A stretch of DNA of 14,804 nt. Source: DATARH01 sp035570495 (GTDB lineage: Bacteria > Pseudomonadota > Alphaproteobacteria > ATCC43930 > CGMCC-115725). Where the stretch lies: contig DATMLO010000141.1 of assembly GCA_035570495.1 (NCBI GenBank), positions 1 to 14,804 of the forward strand, read 5' to 3'. Below the pieces are notes generated by a model that did not search any database, was not told the DNA's origin, and saw only the letters and a list, made by a program, of their open reading frames with translations. Within the stretch, counting starts at the first letter, position 1. The number at the start of each line of letters is the position of its first letter. The position numbers were made by a program, and so were the translations under genes. Below, in pieces: positions 6,572-13,705 of the stretch.

Positions 6572-7881
6572 CGCTGCAATTCGAGGATATCGAGGCCGAT
6601 ATTGCGGTCGGCGAGGTAGATCAGGCCGCGATCGTCGATCTCGACATCGTTCGATTGCGGGCTCGGCCGGCCGCCGCGCGGCTCGGGGATGAACGAGGCG
6701 ACCTCGCGCGGCGCGCTCGGGTCGGCGACATCGACGACACGCAACCCGCCGCTAAACCAGGCGCAGTAGACGAGGCTGTCATGCATGCGCTCGGCGAACT
6801 GATGCGCGCCAAAGCGGCCACCGGGGGTGCGGGCGTAGGGTGAATCGAGTTCGCTGACCTCAAACATCGCCAGCGGCTGCACGCGTTCCCAGTCGCTGAC
6901 GTCAAAGGTCCACAATGCCGCATGCGGCCGGCCACGTCGCGCTTCGGCCTCGGCGGCACCATAGAACTGGTCCTCCTCGTCGATCGCGACGCAGATTCGC
7001 CGGCCGCCGGGACGGAACGACAGCGGCATCACGGTATGCGTAGGCTCCGGGAAGGGCGGGTGGTAGTTGTAGCTCGCCAGCGTGCGCGGCCGGCTGATGC
7101 TGGTCACATCGATGACGTGCAGCCCGCCATGCCAGCAGACGGCCCACATCTCGTTGCCAAAGCGCAGCGCATGGTGCAGGCGATGCTGACGCCCCGGCCA
7201 ATGCGGCTTCTCGCCACCGGCGATGTGCTGTCCCGGCATCCACCAGCGCGAGACTTCGGCGACATGGGCAGGATCACGAATGTCATAGATGACAAGGATG
7301 TTGCCGATAAAACCTGTCATCTCAGTTGAGATATACGCGTAGCGCGAGTCCATGTCGAAACGGTGCACGCCGATCCCGCCGGTGCGCTGAAACGCGATCA
7401 GCTCGGGCCGCGCCCTGTTCGAGATGTCGTAGAGCTTGAACCCGCCATTGGCGTAGGGGTGCTTTTCGGCCTCCTCGAGCAGCGGGATGTCACCCGGCTC
7501 GACACCGAGCTTCTCGGCGAGCTCGACATGGTTCGGCTCGCGGCCCAAAAGCTCGCGGAGATGCGTGCGGGTCCCGGGCAGCGCCTCGGCCTTACGGCCG
7601 ATGCCGGAATTGTTGCGCTCGGAATTGACGACCAGCAGATCGCCCGCGACCCGCGCCTTGTGGCTGTGAGAGTCCGGCGCGTCGAGCATGATGGTCGAGA
7701 CGACGCGCGGGTTGGCCGGGTCGGAGACGTCGAGGATCGTCGTGCCCAGCCCCTCCTTGTTGGTGATGTGGCCGACATAGGCGTAATTGCCGTCGACGGT
7801 CACCTGCCCCGCGCCCATCAGGTCGAGATGGGCGACGCGCCGGACATTGCGGGCGATGGCGTCGCCGTTTTTATCGGTCAT
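6568..7881 (-). CDS. LVIVD-repeat beta-propeller protein
   Basis: The 437-residue protein has repeated L-x-V-x-D-type blade strands: T-I-L-D-V-S-D-P (48-55), F-K-L-Y-D-I-S-N, I-L-V-I-Y-D-I-R-D-P (195-204), G-G-L-H-V-I-D-V-T (252-260), T-F-D-V-S-D (325-330) and G-G-L-R-V-V-D-V-A-D-P (378-388). It also has many conserved His: SHSHKA, GVHRFD, RQHRLHHALR, CWHGG, PTHT and AHQF. These match the LVIVD-repeat family, predicted beta-propellers of unknown activity, possibly metal-binding. A charged insert at about 108-142 (LRELLGREPNHVELAEKLG onward) interrupts the repeats and looks helical. No signal peptide is visible, so it is probably cytoplasmic. Its ATG overlaps the amidase stop in ATGA (7878-7881), so it is the last gene of a coupled three-gene operon. 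Confidence 0.85.
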   Translation of the reverse strand: MTDKNGDAIARNVRRVAHLDLMGAGQVTVDGNYAYVGHITNKEGLGTTILDVSDPANPRVVSTIMLDAPDSHSHKARVAGDLLVVNSERNNSGIGRKAEALPGTRTHLRELLGREPNHVELAEKLGVEPGDIPLLEEAEKHPYANGGFKLYDISNRARPELIAFQRTGGIGVHRFDMDSRYAYISTEMTGFIGNILVIYDIRDPAHVAEVSRWWMPGQHIAGGEKPHWPGRQHRLHHALRFGNEMWAVCWHGGLHVIDVTSISRPRTLASYNYHPPFPEPTHTVMPLSFRPGGRRICVAIDEEDQFYGAAEAEARRGRPHAALWTFDVSDWERVQPLAMFEVSELDSPYARTPGGRFGAHQFAERMHDSLVYCAWFSGGLRVVDVADPSAPREVASFIPEPRGGRPSPQSNDVEIDDRGLIYLADRNIGLDILELQR

Positions 7882-9278
7882 GACAAGGTCGCCAGCGCCG
7901 GGCGATTGTTGATCCAGCCGGCCGCCTGCTCATAGGCGTGGCCGGCGCGCAGTACCGTCCCCTCGTCGAAGGCGCGGCCGACAAGCTGCAGCGATAGCGG
8001 CAGTCCGTTCTTCGAGAAGCCGCAGGGCTGCGCCATGCAGGGATGGCCGGTGACGTTGAATACCGAGGCCAGCGGCTGCTGACGACGCCACGGCCCGTCA
8101 TCGGTCTCCTCGAGCACCGGCGCCGCGGCCGGGATGATCGCGGTCAGCAGCACGTCGCAGGTCTCGAACAGCGCATCGACCTTGCGCGTCAGGATGCGGC
8201 GCAGGCGCTGCGCCTGGACGTATTGCGTCGCGGTCAGAAAGCCGCCGAGCATCAGCCGCTCGCGGGTGACGCGGGCGTAGAGCTCGGGCCTCGTGCGCAA
8301 ATCCTTGGCGTGGATCGCGAAGCTCTCGCTGTGCGAGATGGCGCGCGCGACGGCCTGGAATTGCGCGTTGGGCGGGATCGCGACCTCGGTCACCTCGGCG
8401 CCCAGGTGACCGAGCGCTTGCGCGGCCTGGTCGAGCGCGGCGGTCTGCTCGGCATCGACCTCACCGTCGCGGTTGAAGGCGCTGCAATAGCCGACGCGCA
8501 GCCCCTTCACGCCATCGCGCAGGCGGGCGCAGTAATCGGGCACCGGCACATCGGCCGAGCCAGGGTCGAGGCTGTCGTGGCCGGCCAGCACCTGCAGCGC
8601 CAGCGCCGCGTCCTCGACCGTCCAGGTCAACGGCCCGGTCGTGTCGAGCGTATAGCAGAGCGGCGCCACGCCGCGCCGGCTGACGCGGCCATAGGTCGGC
8701 TTGAGCCCGACCGTGCCGCAATAGGCCGCCGGCAGGCGGATCGACCCGCCGGTGTCGGAGCCCATCGCCAGCGGCAAGATGCCAGCCGCCACCGCGGCGC
8801 CCGAGCCCGAACTCGACCCGCCGGTGAAATGCGCGGTGTTCCATGGGTTACGCGCGGGCGGAAACGGCAGGTCGAAGGCCGGACCACCGGTCGCGAACTC
8901 GTGCGTCGCGAGCTTGCCGATGAGGATCATGCCGGCCGCTTCGAGCCGCGCCGTGGTCTCGGCGTCGGCCGTCGCGATGTTGTCGAGCAAGAGCCGCGAA
9001 TGCGCCGTCGTGCGCAACCCGGCCGCGTCGTAGATGTCCTTGAGACCATAGGGGATGCCGTGCAGCGGGCCGCGCCGGCGGCCGCCCGCGATCTCCTTCT
9101 CAGCGCGCGAAGCGGCGGCGCGGGCGCGGGCGGCGGTGATCTCAATAAAGGCGTCGAGCTTGGGGTTGAGCGCCTCGGCGCGCGCGAACGCCGCCTCGGT
9201 CAGCGCCACCGGCGACAGCTCGCCCGCCGCGATCTTGCGGCCTGCTTCGGCAAGGGTCGGGAGTGGCTGCGCGCTCAT
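7878..9278 (-). CDS. amidase-signature family hydrolase (GatA/AtzE-like)
   Basis: The 466-residue protein has the full amidase signature: G-I-P-Y-G-L-K-D (74-81, catalytic K80), F-T-G-G-S-S-S-G-S-G (151-160, cis-Ser about S155) and M-G-S-D-T-G-G-S-I-R (172-181, nucleophile S179). The Ser-cisSer-Lys triad is therefore complete, and G-T-V-G-L-K-P-T-Y-G-R-V-S (188-200) follows as usual. These enzymes hydrolyse amide or carbamate-like bonds through an acyl-enzyme. True GatA works with GatB and GatC; no gatB is here, so a catabolic amidase in the manner of AtzE (1-carboxybiuret hydrolase) is more likely. Its start overlaps the stop of the small upstream gene (ATGA at 9275-9278), and its stop overlaps the propeller gene start. 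The substrate is not predictable from sequence. Confidence 0.93.
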   Translation of the reverse strand: MSAQPLPTLAEAGRKIAAGELSPVALTEAAFARAEALNPKLDAFIEITAARARAAASRAEKEIAGGRRRGPLHGIPYGLKDIYDAAGLRTTAHSRLLLDNIATADAETTARLEAAGMILIGKLATHEFATGGPAFDLPFPPARNPWNTAHFTGGSSSGSGAAVAAGILPLAMGSDTGGSIRLPAAYCGTVGLKPTYGRVSRRGVAPLCYTLDTTGPLTWTVEDAALALQVLAGHDSLDPGSADVPVPDYCARLRDGVKGLRVGYCSAFNRDGEVDAEQTAALDQAAQALGHLGAEVTEVAIPPNAQFQAVARAISHSESFAIHAKDLRTRPELYARVTRERLMLGGFLTATQYVQAQRLRRILTRKVDALFETCDVLLTAIIPAAAPVLEETDDGPWRRQQPLASVFNVTGHPCMAQPCGFSKNGLPLSLQLVGRAFDEGTVLRAGHAYEQAAGWINNRPALATLS

Positions 9279-9469
9279 GGCTTGGCCCCCGCATCGAAGC
9301 GCGGCATCGACATCGGCTCGTCCTCGTAGGCGAGCGGGTCGTCGAGCACCTTCAGCAGCGCCTGCATGCCATGATAGGCCTCGCGCATCTGTTCCCAGCG
9401 CTCGGGCGGAATGGTGACGCCGGCGCGGCGCACGGCGGCGGCGAATTCGTCGTGAGGATCGTCCGGCAT
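9275..9469 (-). CDS. small AtzG/GatC-like accessory subunit of the amidase
   Basis: The 64-residue product (M-P-D-D-P-H-D-E-F start) is mainly helical with a mid-motif I-P-P-E-R-W-E-Q-M and a C-terminal acidic-to-proline stretch E-D-E-P-M-S-M-P-R-F. That layout recalls AtzG-like (DUF4089) and GatC-type adapters: two helices, then an extended tail that wraps the amidase. It starts at ATG 9469 with GGAG six to seven bases upstream. It comes first in the operon and overlaps the amidase start by four bases, as expected for a subunit made in step with its enzyme. The similarity is by eye and weak; the gene itself is well supported by position and codon use. It may stabilise the amidase or shape its active-site entrance. 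Confidence 0.75.
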   Translation of the reverse strand: MPDDPHDEFAAAVRRAGVTIPPERWEQMREAYHGMQALLKVLDDPLAYEDEPMSMPRFDAGAKP

Positions 9470-9666
9470 GGGGGGCTCCGACTGCGGGAAGAGGGCGCGA
9501 TCATCGTGCGCTTTTCACGCGAGCGGCTCAAGCAAGCCACGCAGCGCGCGTCGGCGCCGCATCATTGAGTGGACTGGCCATCCCGCGCCAACCGGCACTG
9601 TTGCCGGACCGGCCGCGGGACTATGTTGCGCCTCCGTGAGGCCGCCCGGACCGCGGTAGGAGCAAG

Positions 9667-10389
9667 ATGACCCAGTCGCTGGCCGATATCGCCCAGACCA
9701 TCACCCGCACGGGCTTTGCCTTTGTCGGCGCCGACGACATGCGCGCGGTGCTGGAAGGGGCCGGCCTCAAAGACTGGGGCGCGTTCGCCAAAAGCTGGGG
9801 CGATCTCGGCGTCGACACCTACATGGCCGATGGCGGGCGCTATCGCCGACGGCGCTTCGCGGTGTTTCGCGCGACCGCCGAGGGGATCAGCCGCAAGCCC
9901 CACCAGCCGCATTACCAGAGCCGCGACTACAACCCGCTCAACGGCGACATCGAGCGCTGGTTCGAGCCGGTCAAGGACGAGATCGCTGGGCACCCGGCGC
10001 TGCGCGCGATCCTCGACAGCTGCTTCCGGCTGTTCCACGGGCTGACCCCGGCGGCGACGCGCCCCAATTCCTGGCATGTCGAAACCCACCAGTTCCGCAT
10101 CGAGGCCAACGGCGCCGAGGCCGGCCAGCCCACCCCCGAAGGCATGCATCGCGACGGCGTCGATTGGGTGCTGGTGCTGCTGATCGACCGGGTCAACATC
10201 CAGCGCGGCGAGACAACGATCGCCGATCAGCGCAAGCGGCCGCTCGGCAGCTTCACCTTGACCGACGCGCTGGACGCGGCCGTCACCGACGACAACCGCG
10301 TCTATCACGGCGTGACGCCAGTGACGCCGCTCGACCCCAGCTGGCCCGGGCATCGCGACGTGCTGGTGGTGACATTCAGACGGGAGTAG
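9667..10389 (+). CDS. 2-oxoglutarate/Fe(II) dioxygenase, isoleucine-dioxygenase family
   Basis: The 240-residue protein starts at ATG 9667 after a TAGGAG ribosome binding site. The block Q-P-T-P-E-G-M-H-R-D-G-V-D-W-V (154-168) is the signature of the 2OG-Fe dioxygenase family that includes Bacillus L-isoleucine dioxygenase. The metal triad would be H161, D163 and H214 (V-Y-H-G-V-T-P), and R230 in G-H-R-D-V-L-V-V-T-F is placed to bind 2-oxoglutarate. G-E-T-T-I (181-185) matches the conserved strand after the HxD motif. Known members hydroxylate the side chain of free aliphatic amino acids; the substrate here is unknown. It is monocistronic or leads the rightward group with the next gene 73 bases away. 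All key residues are present. Confidence 0.88.
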   Translation: MTQSLADIAQTITRTGFAFVGADDMRAVLEGAGLKDWGAFAKSWGDLGVDTYMADGGRYRRRRFAVFRATAEGISRKPHQPHYQSRDYNPLNGDIERWFEPVKDEIAGHPALRAILDSCFRLFHGLTPAATRPNSWHVETHQFRIEANGAEAGQPTPEGMHRDGVDWVLVLLIDRVNIQRGETTIADQRKRPLGSFTLTDALDAAVTDDNRVYHGVTPVTPLDPSWPGHRDVLVVTFRRE

Positions 10390-10462
10390 ATCGCCGGGAG
10401 ACGTTGCGCTACTCAGGGGTGAACCGGTAGCCGAAGCCCCTTCCGTCCGAGAGATCGCCCCG

Positions 10463-11020
10463 ATGTCGCCCAAACCTCTGATGATCGCCGCACTGGGACT
10501 TTGGCTGGCATGGTCCAGCGCCGGGGCCGCGTTGGGGCAAGATCTAAAGGGTTATTCGGTCGATCTCCGGGCGACCACCGCTCTCACATTTACCGATCTG
10601 CAAACCAGACAACATTCGGCGGAGAGGCAAGAGCATCTCAAGGCCTATTTCGGCATGTCGGGCAATATCTTCGACTACTCCGACACCACCAGCAATATCG
10701 GCAACACCGAGCATGTCGGAAGCGTGACGGCACCCGGCAAGGCCATAAGCCTGCCGCGTGGCCGAATGCATGCCTGGTCCCCCGAACCGGGGAAGTTAAC
10801 CCTCATCGAGAAGAATATCGAAGGGTTCGTCATCTGGGCCATGGTGATCGATCCAGCGCTGACGACATGCACCCTGTCGCTGACCTTGCGGCCCGACCCG
10901 GGGACCAACAGGGTCATGACGATGCTCTTCGACGGTCACACCGTCCAGCTTCTGACGTTATCGGCTCGGGATGTCGTATGCACGGTCAAGCGTGGCAATA
11001 TTTTCGCCAATGACCAGTAG
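10463..11020 (+). CDS. secreted protein of unknown function
   Basis: The 185-residue product starts MSPKPLMIAALGLWLAW, a clear signal peptide with a likely cut after A-L-G around residue 25. The mature part is predicted mostly beta and contains two Cys (C136 in L-T-T-C-T-L, C173 in D-V-V-C-T-V) that could form a periplasmic disulfide. I recognise no family or catalytic motif. Codons such as AAA, CAA, AGA, ACA and CTA are more frequent than in the neighbouring genes, so it may be a more recent arrival. A long overlapping frame (10501-11013) exists but lacks a signal or known motif and is treated as a shadow. The next gene, a DsbA-like protein, begins 34 bases downstream and may share the transcript. 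Confidence 0.75.
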   Translation: MSPKPLMIAALGLWLAWSSAGAALGQDLKGYSVDLRATTALTFTDLQTRQHSAERQEHLKAYFGMSGNIFDYSDTTSNIGNTEHVGSVTAPGKAISLPRGRMHAWSPEPGKLTLIEKNIEGFVIWAMVIDPALTTCTLSLTLRPDPGTNRVMTMLFDGHTVQLLTLSARDVVCTVKRGNIFANDQ

Positions 11021-11054
11021 CTTTGTGTCGTCACCCAAGACTTGAGGAAGACGT

Positions 11055-11609
11055 ATGACGAATTGGCGCGCCGATCCGCTTCACTGGGGCCATGGGCCTC
11101 GCGTGTTCGAGGTGTTTCTGGAGCCGACCTGCCCGCATTCGTGCCGGGCGTTTGGCAAGGTCGACGACCTGCTCGGCCAGGTCGGCGAGGATCGCGTTAC
11201 CGTCAAGCTGCGCCTGCAGTCGCAGCCTTGGCACATGTATTCGGGCGTCATCACGCGCTGCATCATCGCCGCCTCGACCCTCGACGGCGGCAAGACGGCG
11301 GCGAAATCCGTGATGACGGCGGTCGCCGCGCATCGCGAGGAATTCGAGTTCGACCATCATGCCGGCGGCGCGAACATGGACGCGACGCCCAACGACATCA
11401 TCAGGCGGATCGAGCGCTATAGCGGCGTCAATGTCGCCGAGGCCTTCGCGATCCCCGATCTCGACCGCGAGGTGAAGTGGCACAGCCGCTATGCCCGCCA
11501 GAACGGCATCCATGTCTCGCCGACCTTTATGATCGACGGGATGGTGCAGGCGGACATGGGCAGCCGTGACCCGGTCGAGGACTGGGCGGCGCGCCTCCTG
11601 AAGGGCTGA
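11055..11609 (+). CDS. DsbA-family thioredoxin-fold protein with CPHS active site
   Basis: The 184-residue protein has a thioredoxin-fold start (V-F-E-V-F-L-E-P-T-C-P-H-S-C, residues 17-30), a helical insertion, and the cis-proline loop H-V-S-P-T-F-M-I-D-G (153-162, P156). The active-site CxxC of DsbA (CPHC) is replaced by C26-P-H-S29, followed at once by an extra C30. A C-x-x-S site usually favours glutathione-linked or isomerase-like chemistry over dithiol oxidation; C30 might replace the lost resolving Cys. No signal peptide is present, so it is likely cytoplasmic, unlike classical DsbA. Another relative would be HCCA isomerase/kappa glutathione transferase, but the length and motifs fit the DsbA-like group better. 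The start ATG 11055 follows GAGGAAG (11044-11050). Confidence 0.85.
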   Translation: MTNWRADPLHWGHGPRVFEVFLEPTCPHSCRAFGKVDDLLGQVGEDRVTVKLRLQSQPWHMYSGVITRCIIAASTLDGGKTAAKSVMTAVAAHREEFEFDHHAGGANMDATPNDIIRRIERYSGVNVAEAFAIPDLDREVKWHSRYARQNGIHVSPTFMIDGMVQADMGSRDPVEDWAARLLKG

Positions 11610-11628
11610 TTTACCGCGGGCGGGGACA

Positions 11629-11646
11629 GGCCGGCGTTTGCCGGCC
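11629..11646. terminator. hairpin between convergent genes, likely bidirectional terminator
   Basis: GGCCGGC (11629-11635) and GCCGGCC (11640-11646) form a perfect 7-bp stem with a GTTT loop. It is centred in the 52-base gap between the ends of the DsbA-like gene and the convergent MFS gene. It lacks a strong T-run on either side, so it may act only as a pause or 3'-end stabiliser. Confidence 0.5.
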
Positions 11647-11661
11647 CATCCTCCGATCGCC

Positions 11662-12936
11662 TCAGGCCAGCACGATATCGGGCACCAACTCGGTGCCGCG
11701 GGTTTCCGGGCTGACCAGCATCGCCAAGACCAAAGACACCGACGCCACCGTGGTGCCGATCAGCATCGGGATCGCGAAGCCCATATGCCATGACGTCGCG
11801 AAATAGGTCAGCACCGGCCCGACCAGCCCCCCGAAAATGGCACCCTGGTGGTAGCAGAAGCCGGAGGCGGTCGCCCGCACCTCGGTCGGGAAGCGCTCCG
11901 AAAGGTAATGCGGCCATTGCACATGCATCCCGCCACCGCCGAACCAGCCCTGCAAGGTGAAGAAGATGACGATCATCGTGTAATTCGTCGTCACCAGGTA
12001 AAGGGGGGCGACCGGGATAGTCAGTAGCGCCGTCCAGATGATCGCCCGCCGGCGGCCGACCCGGTCCGCGTACAAACCCCAGAACGCCGCCGAGAGGAAG
12101 AACATCAGGCTCGACAGCATGACCGGCAGCGCGACGAGCTGCGGACTGAGACCGAGGTCCTTTTGCAGATAGGACGGAAACATCCCGCCGACCGAATAGC
12201 CGACGACAAAGGCGCTCGCCATCATCCAGCACGCGGTCAGCGTGTTGCCGAGCACCTGGCGCTTGAAGATGCTGAACAGCGGGGTGCGGAATTCACGGCC
12301 CTGGGCGCGCTGCAGCCGCCGGTTTTCGAGCCAGACGGGCGGCTCTTTGACGTAAATGCGGATATAGACGATCGACAGCGCCGGCAGGACGCCGATCCAC
12401 AGCAGGCCACGCCAGCCGATCGAGGTGTAGAGCAGGCCATAGGCGGCGCTCGACATGAGGGCGCCGAGACCCCACGACCCCTGCAGCACCGCGCCCATAA
12501 AGCCGCGCGAGCGCTGCGGCCAGGATTCCATCGCCAAGGCGGCGCCGGCCGGCCATTCGGCGCCCATGCCGATCCCGAGCAGCGCGCGAAACACGAAGAG
12601 GAACCAGAAGCCCGGGCTAAACCCCGCCGCGAAATTGCACAGCGAATACCAGGCGATCGAGATCATCATCGGCTTCTTGCGGCCGATCCGGTCGGCCACC
12701 CAGCCGGAGGCGGTGGCGCCGACAAGGCGCATCCACAGCGTGATCGCGAACACCGTCGTCACGGCGGTCAGCGGGACCTGAAACTCCTGCGAGATCGGCA
12801 CCATGATCATCAGGAAAATCGTGAAATCGAACGCGTCCAGCGTCCAGCCGAGCCAAGCCGCCACCCAGGCGAGCCATTGATCCTTGGTCGGTTCTTTCCA
12901 CCACGGAATTGGATTTGCCGACGCGATCGACGCCAT
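11662..12936 (-). CDS. MFS transporter, metabolite:H+ symporter (NanT/carboxylate type)
   Basis: The 424-residue inner-membrane protein begins at ATG 12936 and has 12 predicted helices. Family marks are L-G-W-T-L-D-A-F-D-F-T-I-F (helix 1, residues 28-40), the MFS loop motif G-W-V-A-D-R-I-G-R-K-K-P, G-I-G-M-G-A-E-W-P-A-G (helix 4) and the mid-protein E-P-P-V-W-L-E. The acidic D-A-F-D in helix 1 and G-A-E-W in helix 4 are typical of the metabolite:H+ symporter/sialate-lactate group, which imports organic acids. It is transcribed alone with a 190-base-plus region upstream shared with the divergent GFA gene. Given the nearby Rieske oxygenase, an aromatic or other carboxylic acid is a reasonable substrate guess, but this is inference. 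Confidence 0.9.
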   Translation of the reverse strand: MASIASANPIPWWKEPTKDQWLAWVAAWLGWTLDAFDFTIFLMIMVPISQEFQVPLTAVTTVFAITLWMRLVGATASGWVADRIGRKKPMMISIAWYSLCNFAAGFSPGFWFLFVFRALLGIGMGAEWPAGAALAMESWPQRSRGFMGAVLQGSWGLGALMSSAAYGLLYTSIGWRGLLWIGVLPALSIVYIRIYVKEPPVWLENRRLQRAQGREFRTPLFSIFKRQVLGNTLTACWMMASAFVVGYSVGGMFPSYLQKDLGLSPQLVALPVMLSSLMFFLSAAFWGLYADRVGRRRAIIWTALLTIPVAPLYLVTTNYTMIVIFFTLQGWFGGGGMHVQWPHYLSERFPTEVRATASGFCYHQGAIFGGLVGPVLTYFATSWHMGFAIPMLIGTTVASVSLVLAMLVSPETRGTELVPDIVLA

Positions 12937-13120
12937 GACTGATCTCCCTGCTCACACCGGCCCTTTTGGGCTCTGGAGAGTTCAGCCTAATCGATTGAGG
13001 ACGGAATGTCGCATCTAAAAGCGCCGCATGTGTGGACTTGAAACTGGGCAAATATTCTTCATGTGTTCACGCTAACGAACGGCAGTGTTTCACTCTGAAT
13101 TTCGGCGCACGACATGAACC

Positions 13121-13125
13121 GGAGG
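13121..13125 (+). promoter_or_regulatory. ribosome binding site deciding the GFA start
   Basis: GGAGG is followed by three close ATGs at 13126, 13130 and 13133; only the last two are in the coding frame. Spacing of seven bases favours 13133, while 13130 would leave only four. Confidence 0.55.
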
Positions 13126-13132
13126 ATGGATG

Positions 13133-13546
13133 ATGGAACGTCTTGCTCAATGTCACTGCGGCTCACTGCGCGCGAGGACATCCGGTGAACCCTTGGCGGT
13201 GGCGATATGCCACTGCAAGGCATGCCAGCGCCGGACGGGGGCGCTCGCGGGCAGCGTTGCTGCTTTCGAGAAGGCAAAGGTCGCGATCGCGGGCGACACC
13301 AAGGTCTTTGATCGGCATGGACAGTCTGGAGGGAAGGTTCGCTTCTATTTCTGTCCCAACTGTGGAACATCGCTGTATTGGGAAGCTGATGCGCGACCGG
13401 GCTTATACATCCTTGCGGTCGGAACATTCGCTGATCCGGACTTCCCGCGTCCATCGGTGTCGATATTCGAGGAAACGAAGCACAGCTGGACACAGCTTTC
13501 GGATGGAATGAAACATTTTCAGGGCGCGGTGATTGCCGAGAATTGA
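13133..13546 (+). CDS. GFA/CENP-V family zinc-binding protein
   Basis: The 137-residue product (one residue longer if ATG 13130 is used) has the complete zinc pattern of the GFA family: C7-H-C9, C26-H-C28-K-A-C31 and C74-P-N-C77. The family is named after glutathione-dependent formaldehyde-activating enzyme, but most members have no proven activity, and even the Gfa function has been questioned; some are glutathione-S-conjugate lyases. It is a compact beta-rich cytosolic protein of normal length. The gene stands between the divergent MFS gene and the Rieske oxygenase gene, 159 bases upstream of the latter. Codons are less GC-biased than in the Rieske gene. Confidence 0.9.
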   Translation: MERLAQCHCGSLRARTSGEPLAVAICHCKACQRRTGALAGSVAAFEKAKVAIAGDTKVFDRHGQSGGKVRFYFCPNCGTSLYWEADARPGLYILAVGTFADPDFPRPSVSIFEETKHSWTQLSDGMKHFQGAVIAEN

Positions 13547-13601
13547 GTGCCCAGCAGGCGGATCGCACCACCTGTTATTTCCGTCGATAACGGGCGGATA
13601 C

Positions 13602-13619
13602 CAGGCGGTGAACCGCCTG
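13602..13619. promoter_or_regulatory. perfect dyad before the Rieske gene (operator or terminator)
   Basis: CAGGCGGT and ACCGCCTG form a perfect palindrome with two central bases, or a 7-bp stem with a TGAA loop. It lies 56 bases after the GFA stop and 86 bases before the Rieske start. GATAAT, five of six to the -10 consensus, overlaps its right edge (13619-13624), although no good -35 is visible. It could be a terminator for GFA or an operator for the oxygenase gene. Confidence 0.4.
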
Positions 13620-13638
13620 ATAATTTGCGATGCTGGCG

Positions 13639-13653
13639 AGAGCGCGGCGCTCT
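13639..13653. repeat. second short inverted repeat upstream of the Rieske gene
   Basis: AGAGC (13639-13643) and GCTCT (13649-13653) flank GCGGC. Together with the dyad at 13602-13619 it fills most of the leader of the oxygenase gene. It is a possible leader hairpin, with weak support on its own. Confidence 0.25.
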
Positions 13654-13705
13654 TGCGCTGGCGCGGAGATTGCGCGGAAGATTGCCCGAGCTGGAGGGCG
13701 ACGAC

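Noticed and set aside
8043..9329. 428-codon plus-strand frame opposite the amidase
   Set aside because: The amidase signature on the minus strand is unambiguous; this is a shadow frame.
9478..9568. Plus-strand coding-looking stretch (…E-E-G-A-I-I-V-R-F-S-R-E-R-L) ending in TGA before the dioxygenase gene
   Set aside because: Codon pattern is gene-like, but it has no start or recognisable family and its upstream part is antisense to the small amidase partner gene; at most an unidentifiable remnant.
9562..10473. 303-codon minus-strand frame opposite the dioxygenase
   Set aside because: The plus strand has a complete 2OG-Fe dioxygenase with a ribosome binding site; the minus frame has no recognisable domain.
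10501..11013. 170-codon plus-strand frame inside the secreted-protein gene
   Set aside because: It lacks a signal peptide or motif, while the chosen frame begins with a clear signal peptide.
12937..13132. Possible shared promoter region between the divergent MFS and GFA genes, including two CATGTG copies
   Set aside because: The gap is A/T-richer than its surroundings and must hold promoters, but I could not identify a convincing -35/-10 pair on either strand.
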